Of a DNA stretch of 64,000 nucleotides, positions 45,137 to 54,846 are shown piece by piece; position 1 is the first letter of the stretch; every line of letters starts with the position of its first letter. Under the pieces are notes generated by a model. It did not search any database and was not told the origin of the DNA. It saw only the letters and a list, made by a program, of their open reading frames with translations. A program made the position numbers and the translations under genes. This DNA is from Actinomycetota bacterium. GTDB taxonomy: Bacteria; Actinomycetota; Acidimicrobiia; Acidimicrobiales; JAMCPD01. The stretch covers positions 42,191-106,190 of the forward strand of contig JAMCPD010000022.1 of NCBI GenBank assembly GCA_023379935.1. The letters run 5' to 3'.

Positions 45137-46645
45137 CTACAGTTTGCGACGGGGAAAAAGCGGACCTGCTGCCTCTACCTTGAAGTCCAAGTCGTAGCTT
45201 CCCCAAACGGCATCCTTCGGTAAACGAGCATCTTTAATCAAGCCGTCAACTCCTATACGCCTCCAAATCTCATTAGATGCCTTTGGCATTACAGGCCAAA
45301 CCAACAAAGCTAAAATACGCAGTACTTCAAGCTGATCCCCCAGAACCTTATCAAGTGCGGAACCCGGGGGCATTTTCCAAGGCTCTTCGGACTCCAAGAC
45401 GGCATTGGCTTCGCCTATGAGCTCCCACACTGCATCAAGAGCTCTATGGGGCGCAAACTCATTCCATGCAGACTGACAAAGCTCAACAGCCTTGTCGACT
45501 CCTTCAACAAGACGAACATGCCCGACATCAAAACTGTGCCCAACGCCAAAGCACTTGTCGGTAACCAAACGAGTTACCCTTGACAACAAATTACCAAGGT
45601 TATTAGCTAAATCCGAGTTATACCTGGACAACATCCCTTCATAAGAAAAATCCCCATCCGCACCCAAAGGAACACCGCGCAATAAGTAATAGCGCACTGC
45701 ATCCACTCCAAAATCATCAACCAATGCCACAGGAGATATCTGATTCAACTTAGTTTTGGACATCTTCTCTCCACCAACCAAAAGCCATCCGTGCACAAAA
45801 AGCTGATTCGGCGGATCAATGCCTGCCGCCATACACATAGCGGGCCACCAAACACAGTGAAAACGAATTATCTCTTTACCGATAAGATGATTGACATAAG
45901 GCCACCATTTTTGAAAATCGTTACTGTTTGTTCCATAACTTATAGCCGTCAAATAGTTTACCAACGCATCTGCCCATACATAAAATACGTGTTGAGAGTC
46001 CCAGGGAACCGGTACACCCCAATCTATTGAAGTTCGGGTTATGGAAAAGTCCTGTAGCCCACCTTTTATGAAACTCAAAGCTTCATTGCGTTTCGACTCG
46101 GGAAGCACGGCTGTCGGACTATTTTCATACCATTCAAGCAACCGTTCACTCATAGAGCTCAGCTTGAAAAAGTAGTTTTCTTCTTTCATTGTCCCCACTG
46201 GTTGTAAATGCACCGGACAGTTACCCGCCAGCAACTCTTCTTCTGTATAGTAAGTCTCACAGCTCACACAGTAACGGCCTTCGTAGGGGGCAAGCTCTAT
46301 ATAGCCATTGTCATAAATTGCTTGCAAGAAACTCTGCACGGTTTTGTAATGACGGGCTTCGGTGGTGCGGATAAAATCATCATTTGAAATGTCAAGCAGT
46401 TTCCAGGCTTGTTTAAAATGTTCACTCATCACATCAGCCCATTGTTGTGGGGTTGCTTGTCTTGTTACGGCGGCTTGTGCAACTTTCTTACCATGCTCAT
46501 CAGTTCCAGTAAGGAAAAACACCTCATCCCCCAAAAGCCTATGCCACCTGGCAAGCGCATCGGCTGCCAAAGTAACATAGGCATGGCCTATATGCGGAGC
46601 GTCATTTACATAAAAAATCGGGGTAGTTACATAAAAACGGGACAT
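45137..46645 (-). CDS. metG: methionyl-tRNA synthetase
   Basis: A 502-residue class I synthetase with the HIGH motif (NDAPHIGHAY), the zinc knuckle CVSCETYY...CPVH and KMSKS as GGEKMSKTKLN. It has no C-terminal tRNA-binding extension. It heads the metG-tatD-rsmA-ispE operon. A TAGTAT hexamer ends seven bases before the ATG and no ribosome-binding site is visible, so the message may be leaderless. Confidence 0.95.
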   Translation of the reverse strand: MSRFYVTTPIFYVNDAPHIGHAYVTLAADALARWHRLLGDEVFFLTGTDEHGKKVAQAAVTRQATPQQWADVMSEHFKQAWKLLDISNDDFIRTTEARHYKTVQSFLQAIYDNGYIELAPYEGRYCVSCETYYTEEELLAGNCPVHLQPVGTMKEENYFFKLSSMSERLLEWYENSPTAVLPESKRNEALSFIKGGLQDFSITRTSIDWGVPVPWDSQHVFYVWADALVNYLTAISYGTNSNDFQKWWPYVNHLIGKEIIRFHCVWWPAMCMAAGIDPPNQLFVHGWLLVGGEKMSKTKLNQISPVALVDDFGVDAVRYYLLRGVPLGADGDFSYEGMLSRYNSDLANNLGNLLSRVTRLVTDKCFGVGHSFDVGHVRLVEGVDKAVELCQSAWNEFAPHRALDAVWELIGEANAVLESEEPWKMPPGSALDKVLGDQLEVLRILALLVWPVMPKASNEIWRRIGVDGLIKDARLPKDAVWGSYDLDFKVEAAGPLFPRRKL

Positions 46646-46710
46646 TTTGATAATACTATCAACATTTCGCTACTGCCACTGATACACCTAACGAACAGCC
46701 TACTTGACGT

Positions 46711-47904
46711 TTATGTCCTTTTCAATACTATAGCTGCCCCAAGTCCACTGCCGGCCGGAACAGTTGCAGCACCCAAAGACAGATCCTTATTGACAAGCGC
46801 ATGCGCTAAATGAACTGCTATTCTAAGACCCGACATTCCAACCGGATGCCCAAGTCCCACACTTCCCCCGTCTAGGTTTAAACGATCCAACGGCCAATTG
46901 CCTTTACGAGCACAAGCAACCAACTGAACCGCAAACCCTTCATTGCACTCTATCAAATCCAAGTCATCAACTACAAGTCCCGCCCGTGAAAGTGCCATAT
47001 CCAAGGCTTCATTGGCACTATAGCCCATCAATGTGGGATCACAACCGATCATAGTGCCAGCGCGCATGTCCACCTCGGCCAAAGGTGTAAGGGAATGATC
47101 AGATATAAACTTTTCGCTCACAACCAACCCCGCCGCACCGGCGTCGTTCAGCCCTGATGAGTTGCCGGCCGTAATAGACCCTCCTTGCATAATAGGATTT
47201 AATCTTGCCAGCTCGTCAAGGTCGATGTCATTACGCACATGTTCATCTACCTCAAAAACTTGGGTTTCACCTCGCTTTTCCAATACTTCTATCGGCACTA
47301 TTTCCGGCTTCAAACGCCCTGAACGGACTGCCTGGGCAGCTTTTTGATGAGACTGGAGCGCATAGTCATCCATCTCGGCACGGGTGATACCGTCAACTTT
47401 TGCATGATGCTCGGCAACTTCTATCATAGTCCAAGGATCTCCCCACATTTTGGAACCGGCAAAACCTGATTCTTTTACTGTATCAACCAACTCACCGTTG
47501 CCAAGCCGATACCCCCAACGTGCCCGTGAAAGCATAAAAGGAGCTCGGGATAGAGATTCCATACCCAACGCCAAAACACAGTCGGCGTTGCCCATTGCTA
47601 TCTGCTGGGCCGCAAGTATCAAAGCCGCCATTCCCGAAGCGCACTGCATGTTAAGGGTGAAAGCCGGTGCTGAATCAGGGATTCCCACCCGTCTTGCCAC
47701 TATCCTTGCGGGATTGGATTCAGTGAGATCCTGAACTACCTTACCGGCTATGACCTGTTCAACAGCATCAAGAGGTATACCTGTACGCTTTATCAACTCT
47801 GAAACAACTGTGGCCGTAAACTCGGTGGGCCTTAGAGATGACAGTCTGCCACCAAACTTTCCAATAGCTGTCCGTAACCCGTCAAGTAAATAAACCTTAA
47901 ACAT
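46711..47904 (-). CDS. thiolase (acetyl-CoA acetyltransferase family), C-terminal catalytic Cys missing
   Basis: A 397-residue thiolase. The nucleophilic Cys is present (LNMQCASGMAALILA), as are the Asn motif (ECNEGFAVQ) and the His motif (SVGLGHPVGMSG). The C-terminal signature, normally a Cys followed by Gly-rich CxGGGxG, reads ATVPAGSGLGAAIVL, so the second cysteine (Cys378 in Zoogloea numbering) is replaced by Pro. That residue acts as acid/base in condensation and thiolysis. The enzyme may have altered activity. It is divergent from the isomerase/mutase operon across a 67-base region with a perfect palindrome. Confidence 0.88.
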   Translation of the reverse strand: MFKVYLLDGLRTAIGKFGGRLSSLRPTEFTATVVSELIKRTGIPLDAVEQVIAGKVVQDLTESNPARIVARRVGIPDSAPAFTLNMQCASGMAALILAAQQIAMGNADCVLALGMESLSRAPFMLSRARWGYRLGNGELVDTVKESGFAGSKMWGDPWTMIEVAEHHAKVDGITRAEMDDYALQSHQKAAQAVRSGRLKPEIVPIEVLEKRGETQVFEVDEHVRNDIDLDELARLNPIMQGGSITAGNSSGLNDAGAAGLVVSEKFISDHSLTPLAEVDMRAGTMIGCDPTLMGYSANEALDMALSRAGLVVDDLDLIECNEGFAVQLVACARKGNWPLDRLNLDGGSVGLGHPVGMSGLRIAVHLAHALVNKDLSLGAATVPAGSGLGAAIVLKRT

Positions 47905-47936
47905 TGCTCTGCTCCATTCTATATGTATATATCCGT

Positions 47937-47948
47937 TTGACTAGTCAA
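47937..47948. promoter_or_regulatory. palindromic operator between divergent acyl-CoA genes
   Basis: TTGACTAGTCAA is a perfect 12-bp palindrome midway between the thiolase start (47904) and the isomerase start (47975). Its TTGACT half is positioned as a -35 box for the plus-strand operon, with TAGTTT 17 bases downstream. A bound repressor, for example of the TetR type, could block both directions. Confidence 0.5.
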
Positions 47949-47974
47949 GATGTATCAATTAGTTTAACTTATTG

Positions 47975-48772
47975 ATGAGCTATCCCAAAAACGACAGCCA
48001 GAGCAATGCCGACGAGATACTCGTTAGCAATCGCGGCGAAGTTGCCGTGCTCAGTTTAAACCGCCCTTCGTCCGCCAATGCACTCACCTCCTCCATGGCT
48101 GCTTCAATCTTCGAACAGCTGGAAATCTTAAAGAACGACCCCGAAGTCTCGGCAATAGTTATAACGGGGGTCGGGAAAACCTTTTCCGCCGGTGGTGACA
48201 TAGAAGAGTTGCAACGATGGCAGCGCTACTCCGCATATGAACGTCAAACGCTCTTGGTTCGTTTGCAAAAAGCAGCACTTACATGGGCCGAATTCCCAAA
48301 ATTAACCGTTGCAGCCGTCAACGGCGTGGCCGCCGGAGCCGGATTGGACTTGCTCTTGGGTTCTGACATTGCTATAGCAGGTGAATCGGTCTACTTTGTA
48401 TCAGCTTTCAGCAAAATAGGGCTGATCCCCGATCTGGGGGGAACTTGGTTGTTTCCGAAACTTATAGGCCTTGCCCGCAGCAAATGGTTAATGCTCACAA
48501 ACGAAAAAATTGATGCCAAACAAGCCTTGGAGTGGGGTATGATAGCCAAAGTGGTTCCAGATGACGAGGTCCTCGAACAGGCTGTGTTGCTGGCTAAACA
48601 GATAACATCAACCGTTCCGAAAGAAACTATAACCGAATTGAAACAGCTGCTGGCCGTGGGAAGCGGCTCATTGGCCGGTGCCTTAACTGATGCCGCAACC
48701 TCTCAAAGCTTGCTCATAGACACCAAAGGGCATCAAAAGTTAATTGCAGAGTTTCTGGCCAGGCGGAAATAA
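47975..48772 (+). CDS. PaaG-like enoyl-CoA isomerase (crotonase fold)
   Basis: About 265 residues from ATG 47975; a TTG lies one codon upstream. The oxyanion-hole region is FSAGGDIEEL and AVNGVAAGAGLDLLLGSDIA. Both hydratase glutamates are missing. FVSAFSKIGLIPDLGGTWLFPKL instead matches the PaaG/1,2-epoxyphenylacetyl-CoA isomerase branch, where the Asp in PDLGG is the catalytic base. It likely shifts a double bond or rearranges a ring acyl-CoA. First gene of the mutase operon. Confidence 0.85.
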   Translation: MSYPKNDSQSNADEILVSNRGEVAVLSLNRPSSANALTSSMAASIFEQLEILKNDPEVSAIVITGVGKTFSAGGDIEELQRWQRYSAYERQTLLVRLQKAALTWAEFPKLTVAAVNGVAAGAGLDLLLGSDIAIAGESVYFVSAFSKIGLIPDLGGTWLFPKLIGLARSKWLMLTNEKIDAKQALEWGMIAKVVPDDEVLEQAVLLAKQITSTVPKETITELKQLLAVGSGSLAGALTDAATSQSLLIDTKGHQKLIAEFLARRK

Positions 48773-48790
48773 GGTCAGCCGGGAATCACC

Positions 48791-50515
48791 ATGTTTGATA
48801 AAGAAACTCTTGATAAATCCGTTGAAGCTTTAGCCAAGTGGAGCGAGGAGTATAAAAGGATATCAACCAAGTTCGCGAACCCGCCCGTAAATGCTGTCAC
48901 CCCCAAGACCAACTCTGATATTCCTATTCGGAACTGTTATTTCCCCCATGACATAGAAGATATCGACTTTACAGATATCGGTGCACCCGGAAGTTACCCG
49001 TTTACAAGGGGTAACCTGGCAACTCAATACCAGTTCATGGGCTGGGCAAATCAACCCGTCATAGGTTATGGCCTGCCTGAACATACCAGAGAACGAATGG
49101 ATCTTCTCGCTTCGGAGGGGATGATAGGTTACTTTGGAAGCTATTTCTACAATCTGGTTTATGACCTGGTATCCCATGAAGGTATTGATCCCGACCATCC
49201 CGGTGCCAAAGGAAGAGTCGGACAATGTGGAATGGCCGTCTACTCGGTGGAAGATATGGCGCGCCTGTTTGAAGGCATGGACCTCTCCAAGATCAACGTT
49301 GTTCACATAACAAGCTATCAAGTAATACCTGTTTTGGCTCAATATATTGCTTATGCAAGAACGCAAGGAATAGATGCATCTGAACTTAGAGGAAACACAA
49401 TGAACTGGTATCACAAGTCGGCATTTGATGGGATGAGTTGCTTCCCCCCTGATCAAGGTTTAAAGTTGGCTGTTGAACTAGTAGCTTTCTGTTCAAAAAA
49501 TATGCCCCGTTGGAATACCACCAACTTTTTCGGTTATGAAATTGAAGAGGCGGGCGGAAGTGCCGTTCAAGAAATCGGTTTTGTCTTGGCAGCCGCTGTC
49601 TCTCTGACTAAAGCTTGTATAAAAGCCGGGCTGTCTGCCGATGTTTTCCTGAAACGTTTTGGTTTTCAATTCTCACAGGCAAACGACTTTTTTGAACAAA
49701 TAGCAAAAATAAGAGCTTTCAGAAAAATATGGGCCAGGACTATGCATGAACGTTTTGGTGCGTCAGATCATCACGCTTTGCAAGCGCGCATACATACACA
49801 CACCTCCGGTGCGGTCTTGACTGCTCAACAACCTTTGGTCAATTTGATTCGTACAAGCATACATGCACTTGGTGCGGTACTTTCCGGAACTCAAGCCATG
49901 GAAGTCTCCGCTTACGATGAAGCGCTGGCCATCCCCACTTTAGATGCTGCAACTTTGTCACTCCGGGTCCAACAGGTAATTGAGGAGGAGACTAACGTTA
50001 CGGCGGTTTCCGACCCACTGGCCGGTTCATGGTATGTGGAATCACTCACGGACCAACTGGCCAAACAAGCCTTAGCGCTGGTAAAAGAGATCGAATCTAT
50101 GGGTGGCTACATAGAAGCCGAACTAAACGGTTGGATTAGAGCCGAGATTGAAACCTCAGCCGCTAAGTGGCGCGACGGTGTGGATACGGGTAATATCAAG
50201 GTAGTGGGGCTCAACTCTCATGTAAGCCAAGATGAAGACAGATCAGATACTTTTGCCGTGCCGGCCGAAACAGAGCAGATAGCGAAAGAACGTATGGCAA
50301 AACTTAAAGAAACCAGAGATAAGGAACGGTTTGAAAAAGCAATGGAACGGTTCTCTATTGCCGCCAAACAGTTTTCCACAAAAGCACTGGAAAGCCTCGG
50401 TGACAATCAGCTGATGGAGGCTGCGATTGATGCCGCATCCGCATATGCTACAACCGGCGAAATGATGTCGGTACTCAAGGAGGCCTGCGGATGGGGGCCA
50501 CCACATCGTAAATAA
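48791..50515 (+). CDS. divergent B12-dependent acyl-CoA mutase large subunit
   Basis: A 574-residue protein with the acyl-CoA mutase TIM-barrel fold. The N-terminal GSYPFTRGNLATQY and the later THTSGAVLTAQQPLVNLIRT are clear family landmarks. The active site differs at positions otherwise nearly invariant, aligned by eye to Propionibacterium MCM: the WTIRQYAGF segment reads WANQPVIGY, Arg207 is Lys (DQGLKLA), His244 is Glu (FFGYEIEEAG), Asn366 is Ser (EVSAYDEA) and Glu370 is kept. The extra Trp/Tyr-rich strand YFGSYFYNLVYDL replaces the usual LSVAFDLPT. The substrate is therefore probably not methylmalonyl-, isobutyryl- or 2-hydroxyisobutyryl-CoA. It is followed by its B12-binding partner. 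Confidence 0.82.
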   Translation: MFDKETLDKSVEALAKWSEEYKRISTKFANPPVNAVTPKTNSDIPIRNCYFPHDIEDIDFTDIGAPGSYPFTRGNLATQYQFMGWANQPVIGYGLPEHTRERMDLLASEGMIGYFGSYFYNLVYDLVSHEGIDPDHPGAKGRVGQCGMAVYSVEDMARLFEGMDLSKINVVHITSYQVIPVLAQYIAYARTQGIDASELRGNTMNWYHKSAFDGMSCFPPDQGLKLAVELVAFCSKNMPRWNTTNFFGYEIEEAGGSAVQEIGFVLAAAVSLTKACIKAGLSADVFLKRFGFQFSQANDFFEQIAKIRAFRKIWARTMHERFGASDHHALQARIHTHTSGAVLTAQQPLVNLIRTSIHALGAVLSGTQAMEVSAYDEALAIPTLDAATLSLRVQQVIEEETNVTAVSDPLAGSWYVESLTDQLAKQALALVKEIESMGGYIEAELNGWIRAEIETSAAKWRDGVDTGNIKVVGLNSHVSQDEDRSDTFAVPAETEQIAKERMAKLKETRDKERFEKAMERFSIAAKQFSTKALESLGDNQLMEAAIDAASAYATTGEMMSVLKEACGWGPPHRK

Positions 50516-50519
50516 GGCC

Positions 50520-50942
50520 ATGGATAAGATTAAAGTACTTCTCGCCAAACCGACACAAGATTCTCATGACAGGGGGGTGCGATATCTGTCTCACAAACTT
50601 GTACAGGAGGGATTCGAAGTGGTATTCATAAACTTCTTGTTTGTCAAAGAGATAGTTGAGGTTGCCACAGAAGAAGATGTTGCTGTAATAGGGATATCGA
50701 GTTCCTCGGGCGGGCACATGCCAATTTTTGAAGAGTTAACCAAACAGCTGAAAGAGAGTGACAAAAACGATATCTTAGTAGTAGGAGGAGGGATTATATC
50801 CGCTCAAGACGGCAAACTCCTCGAAGATATGGGCGTAAAGAAGATATTCGGCCCCGGCTCATCTTCAGCGGAAATAGTCGACTTTATACGAAGCAACGCC
50901 CCCTTGCATGATCATGACTCGAAAGCCCAGATATCAAAATGA
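50520..50942 (+). CDS. B12-binding small subunit of acyl-CoA mutase
   Basis: A 140-residue flavodoxin-like cobalamin-binding protein. The base-off/His-on motif DxHxxG is intact in KPTQDSHDRGVRYL, as are the SSxxxGH-like GISSSSGGHMPIFEEL and the LVVGGGIISAQD segments. It supplies adenosylcobalamin to the mutase barrel encoded just upstream (4-base gap) and possibly also to the barrel at 28802-30391. It overlaps the dehydrogenase gene by four bases (ATGA). Confidence 0.93.
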   Translation: MDKIKVLLAKPTQDSHDRGVRYLSHKLVQEGFEVVFINFLFVKEIVEVATEEDVAVIGISSSSGGHMPIFEELTKQLKESDKNDILVVGGGIISAQDGKLLEDMGVKKIFGPGSSSAEIVDFIRSNAPLHDHDSKAQISK

Positions 50943-51832
50943 AAATCGCGATACTTGGCGGCGGCGGTGTTATGGGCCATGGAATAGCACTCGCATTCTT
51001 ACAAAAACTGGAAGACTGCCAGATTAGCATTGTCTCAAGGAAAGAAGAGACCCTGCGCCGTGCTTTGGATTTAATTGAAAAAGGACCTTTCGGGCTTGAA
51101 AAGGCTGTGGAGAAGGGGAAACTGGATACCCCAACCGTAGCACAACTCATGAACAACACGACTTGCACCTGTGACTACGAAAAAGGTGTTCATAACGCTG
51201 ATTTTGTCTTTGAATCGGTAGCTGAAAACATACAACTGAAACAAGATGTACTTTGCCAAGCGGAACAGTACGTCAGAGATGACACAGTTTTTGCATCCAA
51301 TACATCTTCGATAATGATTACCGAGCTTTCAGGCGGGTTGAATAAACCTGGACGCCTTGTCGGCACTCACTGGTTTTATCCTGCCAACATAATGCCGCTT
51401 GTAGAGGTCGCACGCGCTGAGTTGTGTGACTCAGAAAGTATTGACAAGACAGTAAACCTTTTGTCGGCTATCGGCAAAGAGCCGATTATAGTTAAAGACT
51501 CACCCGGATTTTTCTTAACCAGATTTGTAAACCTTTTTGTTGCCGAAGCGATCCGGTTAGTGGAAGCTGGAATAGCCGGTCCAAGCGAGATAGACAAAAT
51601 GTTGAAAAAAGGTATGGGATGGCCCATGGGGGTATTTGAGCTGATGGACAAAAGCGCAGCACTGGATGCCTGGTATCATGCTCAAGAGTACTTGTGCGAA
51701 ACACTCGGCGAGCGTTATTCGATACCGCCTCTGGCGCGCAAAGCTTATAAGGCAGGCTACCTTGGCGATCGCTCTTTAAAGCCCGCCAGCAAAGGCGGAT
51801 GGTATGACTTTTTCAAAATTGACAAGGCTTGA
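50939..51832 (+). CDS. 3-hydroxyacyl-CoA dehydrogenase
   Basis: A 297-residue NAD-dependent enzyme. Rossmann motif AILGGGGVMGHGIAL, Ser in ASNTSSIMITEL, catalytic His and Glu in GTHWFYPANIMPLVEV, and GWPMGVFELMD. The Asn usually found in GFIVNR is Thr here (GFFLTRF), a hint of altered specificity. It oxidises a 3-hydroxyacyl-CoA, presumably a product or precursor of the mutase. Translationally coupled to the B12 subunit. Confidence 0.9.
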   Translation: MKIAILGGGGVMGHGIALAFLQKLEDCQISIVSRKEETLRRALDLIEKGPFGLEKAVEKGKLDTPTVAQLMNNTTCTCDYEKGVHNADFVFESVAENIQLKQDVLCQAEQYVRDDTVFASNTSSIMITELSGGLNKPGRLVGTHWFYPANIMPLVEVARAELCDSESIDKTVNLLSAIGKEPIIVKDSPGFFLTRFVNLFVAEAIRLVEAGIAGPSEIDKMLKKGMGWPMGVFELMDKSAALDAWYHAQEYLCETLGERYSIPPLARKAYKAGYLGDRSLKPASKGGWYDFFKIDKA

Positions 51833-51906
51833 GGAACTACTTTAGGTGAAGTTCTCTACGAAACAACCGGCTTGACTTGGGTGATTGAATACAATAAACT
51901 AACTCT

Positions 51907-52389
51907 ATGCCTACCAGTAAAATTCATCTCCAACCTGGCGACAAAGCACCTCCCTTCTCTTTGTTAAACCAAGACAACCAGAAGGTGTCTTTAAAAGATT
52001 TCAACGGACAAAATCTGGTGATCTACTTCTATCCGGCCGATGATACTCCTGGTTGTACAACAGAGGCCTGTCAGTTTAACGATAATCTGCAGGCCTTTGG
52101 ACACCTTGGCGTAACAGTACTTGGTATCTCACCGGATGATGCCGTCAGTCATAAGCGTTTCCGGGAAAAATACAAGCTGGGTCTAACTTTACTGAGCGAT
52201 GCCAACCATGAAGTAATGTCACTCTACGGTGCCTGGGGAACAAAAACCCTATATGGCAAAACCACAGTTGGGGTTATACGTTCTACTTTCCTTATAGGAA
52301 CTGACGGTAAGATTATCCGATCCTGGTACGGTGTACATGCCGACGGGCATGCTGGAAAAGTACTTGCCGCACTGGATAACATAAAATAA
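51907..52389 (+). CDS. bcp: peroxiredoxin Q/Bcp
   Basis: A 160-residue thiol peroxidase. Peroxidatic and resolving cysteines lie in DDTPGCTTEACQFND (CxxxxC). It reduces hydroperoxides with thioredoxin. It sits 12 bases before the phosphoketolase gene and 75 bases after the dehydrogenase. Confidence 0.94.
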   Translation: MPTSKIHLQPGDKAPPFSLLNQDNQKVSLKDFNGQNLVIYFYPADDTPGCTTEACQFNDNLQAFGHLGVTVLGISPDDAVSHKRFREKYKLGLTLLSDANHEVMSLYGAWGTKTLYGKTTVGVIRSTFLIGTDGKIIRSWYGVHADGHAGKVLAALDNIK

Positions 52390-52401
52390 ATCATGTGAAA
52401 T

Positions 52402-54810
52402 ATGAATAGTTCAATGGACGTTGACAAACCAACCGATTTGCTAACCGACGAACTAAAAAATATTGATGCATACTGGCGAGCTGCCAACTACCTGTCGGTC
52501 GGACAGATTTACCTAATGGACAACCCACTGCTCAAACAACCTTTGCGCCCTTTGCATATCAAACCTCGTTTGCTTGGGCATTGGGGTACCTCACCGGGTC
52601 TCAATCTTTGCTATGTACACTTGAATCGCCTAATTCGCAACAACGACCTGAATATGATCTTTATTACAGGTCCGGGGCACGGAGGACCTGCAATTTTAGC
52701 CAATACCTGGTTGGAGGGAACCTACAGCGAGTTATTCCCGGAAGTGCCTTTCAATGAAACAGGTATGCGCGAACTTTTTCGTCGTTTCTCATTCCCTGGC
52801 GGGGTCCCAAGTCATGTAGCGGCCGAAACCCCTGGTTCAATTCATGAAGGCGGAGAACTTGGCTATTCACTCGCACACGCTTACGGCGCAGCATTTGATA
52901 ACCCCGATTTGATAGTGGCTTGTATAATTGGAGACGGAGAAGCCGAAACCGGTCCGTTGGCCGCAAGCTGGCATTCCAACAAGTTCATCAACCCGAAAAG
53001 AGACGGAGCGGTACTGCCTATACTGCACTTGAACGGTTACAAAATAGCTAACCCCACTCTATTGGCACGTATAAACCGGGATGAACTTGATTGCTACCTA
53101 CGAGGCATGGGGTATAAGCCCTATTACGTAGTAGGTAATAACCCCACCTCCGTTCATCAAGAGTTCGCATCCGTAGCGGATCAAGTTTTGTCGGAAATTC
53201 AAAATATCTGGCAAAATGAGCGACTCTCGACTTCAAAACACAACAAGGACAACTCTTTTACCGACAAAGCCTACCCCATGTGGCCGATGATCGTACTGAT
53301 AACACCAAAAGGGTGGACCGGACCAAAGGAGATAGACGGTTTACCGATTGAAGGGACATGGCGGGCACACCAAGTTCCGATAACCTCCCCCCGCACCAAT
53401 CCCGACCACCTTAGCCGGTTGGAAACCTGGCTACAAAGCTACAGGCCCGAAGAACTTTTTGATGATTCGGGGGTCTTGCTTGCCCGCTTACAAAAGCTCC
53501 ACCCACAAGACAACCGTCGCATGAGCGCCAATCCTCATGCAAACGGCGGTTTATTGTTGAAAACGTTGCAAGTGGGTGACTTTCGTAAATACCAAGTGAA
53601 AGTAGCTCATCCGGGTTCGGTTCAGGCTGAATCAACTAAGGTGCTTGGCACTTGGTTGCGTGACGTAATAAAAAACAATCCGACAACATTCAGACTTTTT
53701 GGGCCGGATGAGACAGAATCCAACCGCCTCAGTGCGGTATATGAGGAAACGGGCAAAGCCTGGATGCCAAAAATAATAAACGGAGATAACCACCTGAGCC
53801 GCGATGGGCGGGTAATGGAGATACTTTCAGAACACACCTGCCAGGGCTGGCTGGAAGGATACCTGCTGACCGGCAGGCATGGGCTGTTTTCCTGTTATGA
53901 AGCTTTTGTCCACATAGTCGACTCCATGTTCAACCAACATGCCAAATGGCTCAAGGTAAGTAAAGACATTGAATGGAGAAAGCCAATTGCCTCACTGAAC
54001 TATCTGCTCACAAGCCATGTCTGGCGTCAAGACCATAACGGATTTTCGCATCAGGATCCGGGTTTTATAGACCACGTAATCAACAAGAAGGCTGAAATAA
54101 TTCGCGTATACTTTCCTTCAGATGCCAACACCTTGCTTTCGGTCGCAAACCACTGCCTGTCAAGCCGCAACTATATCAATGTCATCGTTGCCGGCAAACA
54201 ACCTGAACCGGTTTGGTTGTCAATGGATGAAGCAGTCTTACACTGTACGCGAGGAGTTGGGATTTGGGACTGGGCCGGCAACGATGATGGCGGGGATCCA
54301 GATGTTGTAATGGTTTGCATCGGTGATGTACCTACCTTGGAAACTCTTGCTGGAGTTGATATACTGCGACAAAACTTACCAGAGCTAAAAATACGAGTCG
54401 TCAATGTAGTGGATCTAATGCGCCTCGAGCCACCCGGCGAACATCCCCACGGCTTAGATGATGTTGAATTCGACGCTATCTTTACCACCGACAAACCGGT
54501 GATTGTTGCATATCACGGTTACCCGTGGCTTATCCATCGTCTCACCTACAGACGCCATAATCATGACAACATCCACGTACGCGGCTACAAAGAAGAGGGA
54601 ACAACCACAACACCATTTGACATGGTAATGATGAATGATTTGGACCGCTTTCACCTGGTTATGGATGTAATTGATCGAATTGGCCAACCCAATTCCAAAG
54701 CGGTAAAGCTGCGGGGGGAAATGGTCGACAAAAGGATTTACTACAAGGACTGGACAAGACTAAACGGAGACGACCACGCCGACATAACCAACTGGCGCTG
54801 GCCGTATTAG
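52402..54810 (+). CDS. xfp: phosphoketolase (Xfp)
   Basis: An 802-residue thiamine-diphosphate enzyme cleaving xylulose-5-phosphate and/or fructose-6-phosphate to acetyl phosphate. Motifs: [38 protein letters not shown]-binding [18 protein letters not shown] and [12 protein letters not shown]; the C-terminal part has [18 protein letters not shown] sequence as [14 protein letters not shown]. Acetate kinase two genes downstream completes ATP formation from acetyl phosphate. Confidence 0.96.
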   Translation: MNSSMDVDKPTDLLTDELKNIDAYWRAANYLSVGQIYLMDNPLLKQPLRPLHIKPRLLGHWGTSPGLNLCYVHLNRLIRNNDLNMIFITGPGHGGPAILANTWLEGTYSELFPEVPFNETGMRELFRRFSFPGGVPSHVAAETPGSIHEGGELGYSLAHAYGAAFDNPDLIVACIIGDGEAETGPLAASWHSNKFINPKRDGAVLPILHLNGYKIANPTLLARINRDELDCYLRGMGYKPYYVVGNNPTSVHQEFASVADQVLSEIQNIWQNERLSTSKHNKDNSFTDKAYPMWPMIVLITPKGWTGPKEIDGLPIEGTWRAHQVPITSPRTNPDHLSRLETWLQSYRPEELFDDSGVLLARLQKLHPQDNRRMSANPHANGGLLLKTLQVGDFRKYQVKVAHPGSVQAESTKVLGTWLRDVIKNNPTTFRLFGPDETESNRLSAVYEETGKAWMPKIINGDNHLSRDGRVMEILSEHTCQGWLEGYLLTGRHGLFSCYEAFVHIVDSMFNQHAKWLKVSKDIEWRKPIASLNYLLTSHVWRQDHNGFSHQDPGFIDHVINKKAEIIRVYFPSDANTLLSVANHCLSSRNYINVIVAGKQPEPVWLSMDEAVLHCTRGVGIWDWAGNDDGGDPDVVMVCIGDVPTLETLAGVDILRQNLPELKIRVVNVVDLMRLEPPGEHPHGLDDVEFDAIFTTDKPVIVAYHGYPWLIHRLTYRRHNHDNIHVRGYKEEGTTTTPFDMVMMNDLDRFHLVMDVIDRIGQPNSKAVKLRGEMVDKRIYYKDWTRLNGDDHADITNWRWPY

Positions 54811-54846
54811 ACTAAAACGTAAATAAACTCTAAGGAGGCAACAATC

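Noticed and set aside
45135..45206. Upstream extension of tatD
   Set aside because: Overlaps metG in another frame; the family starts at MWFDTHCH, just after the metG stop.
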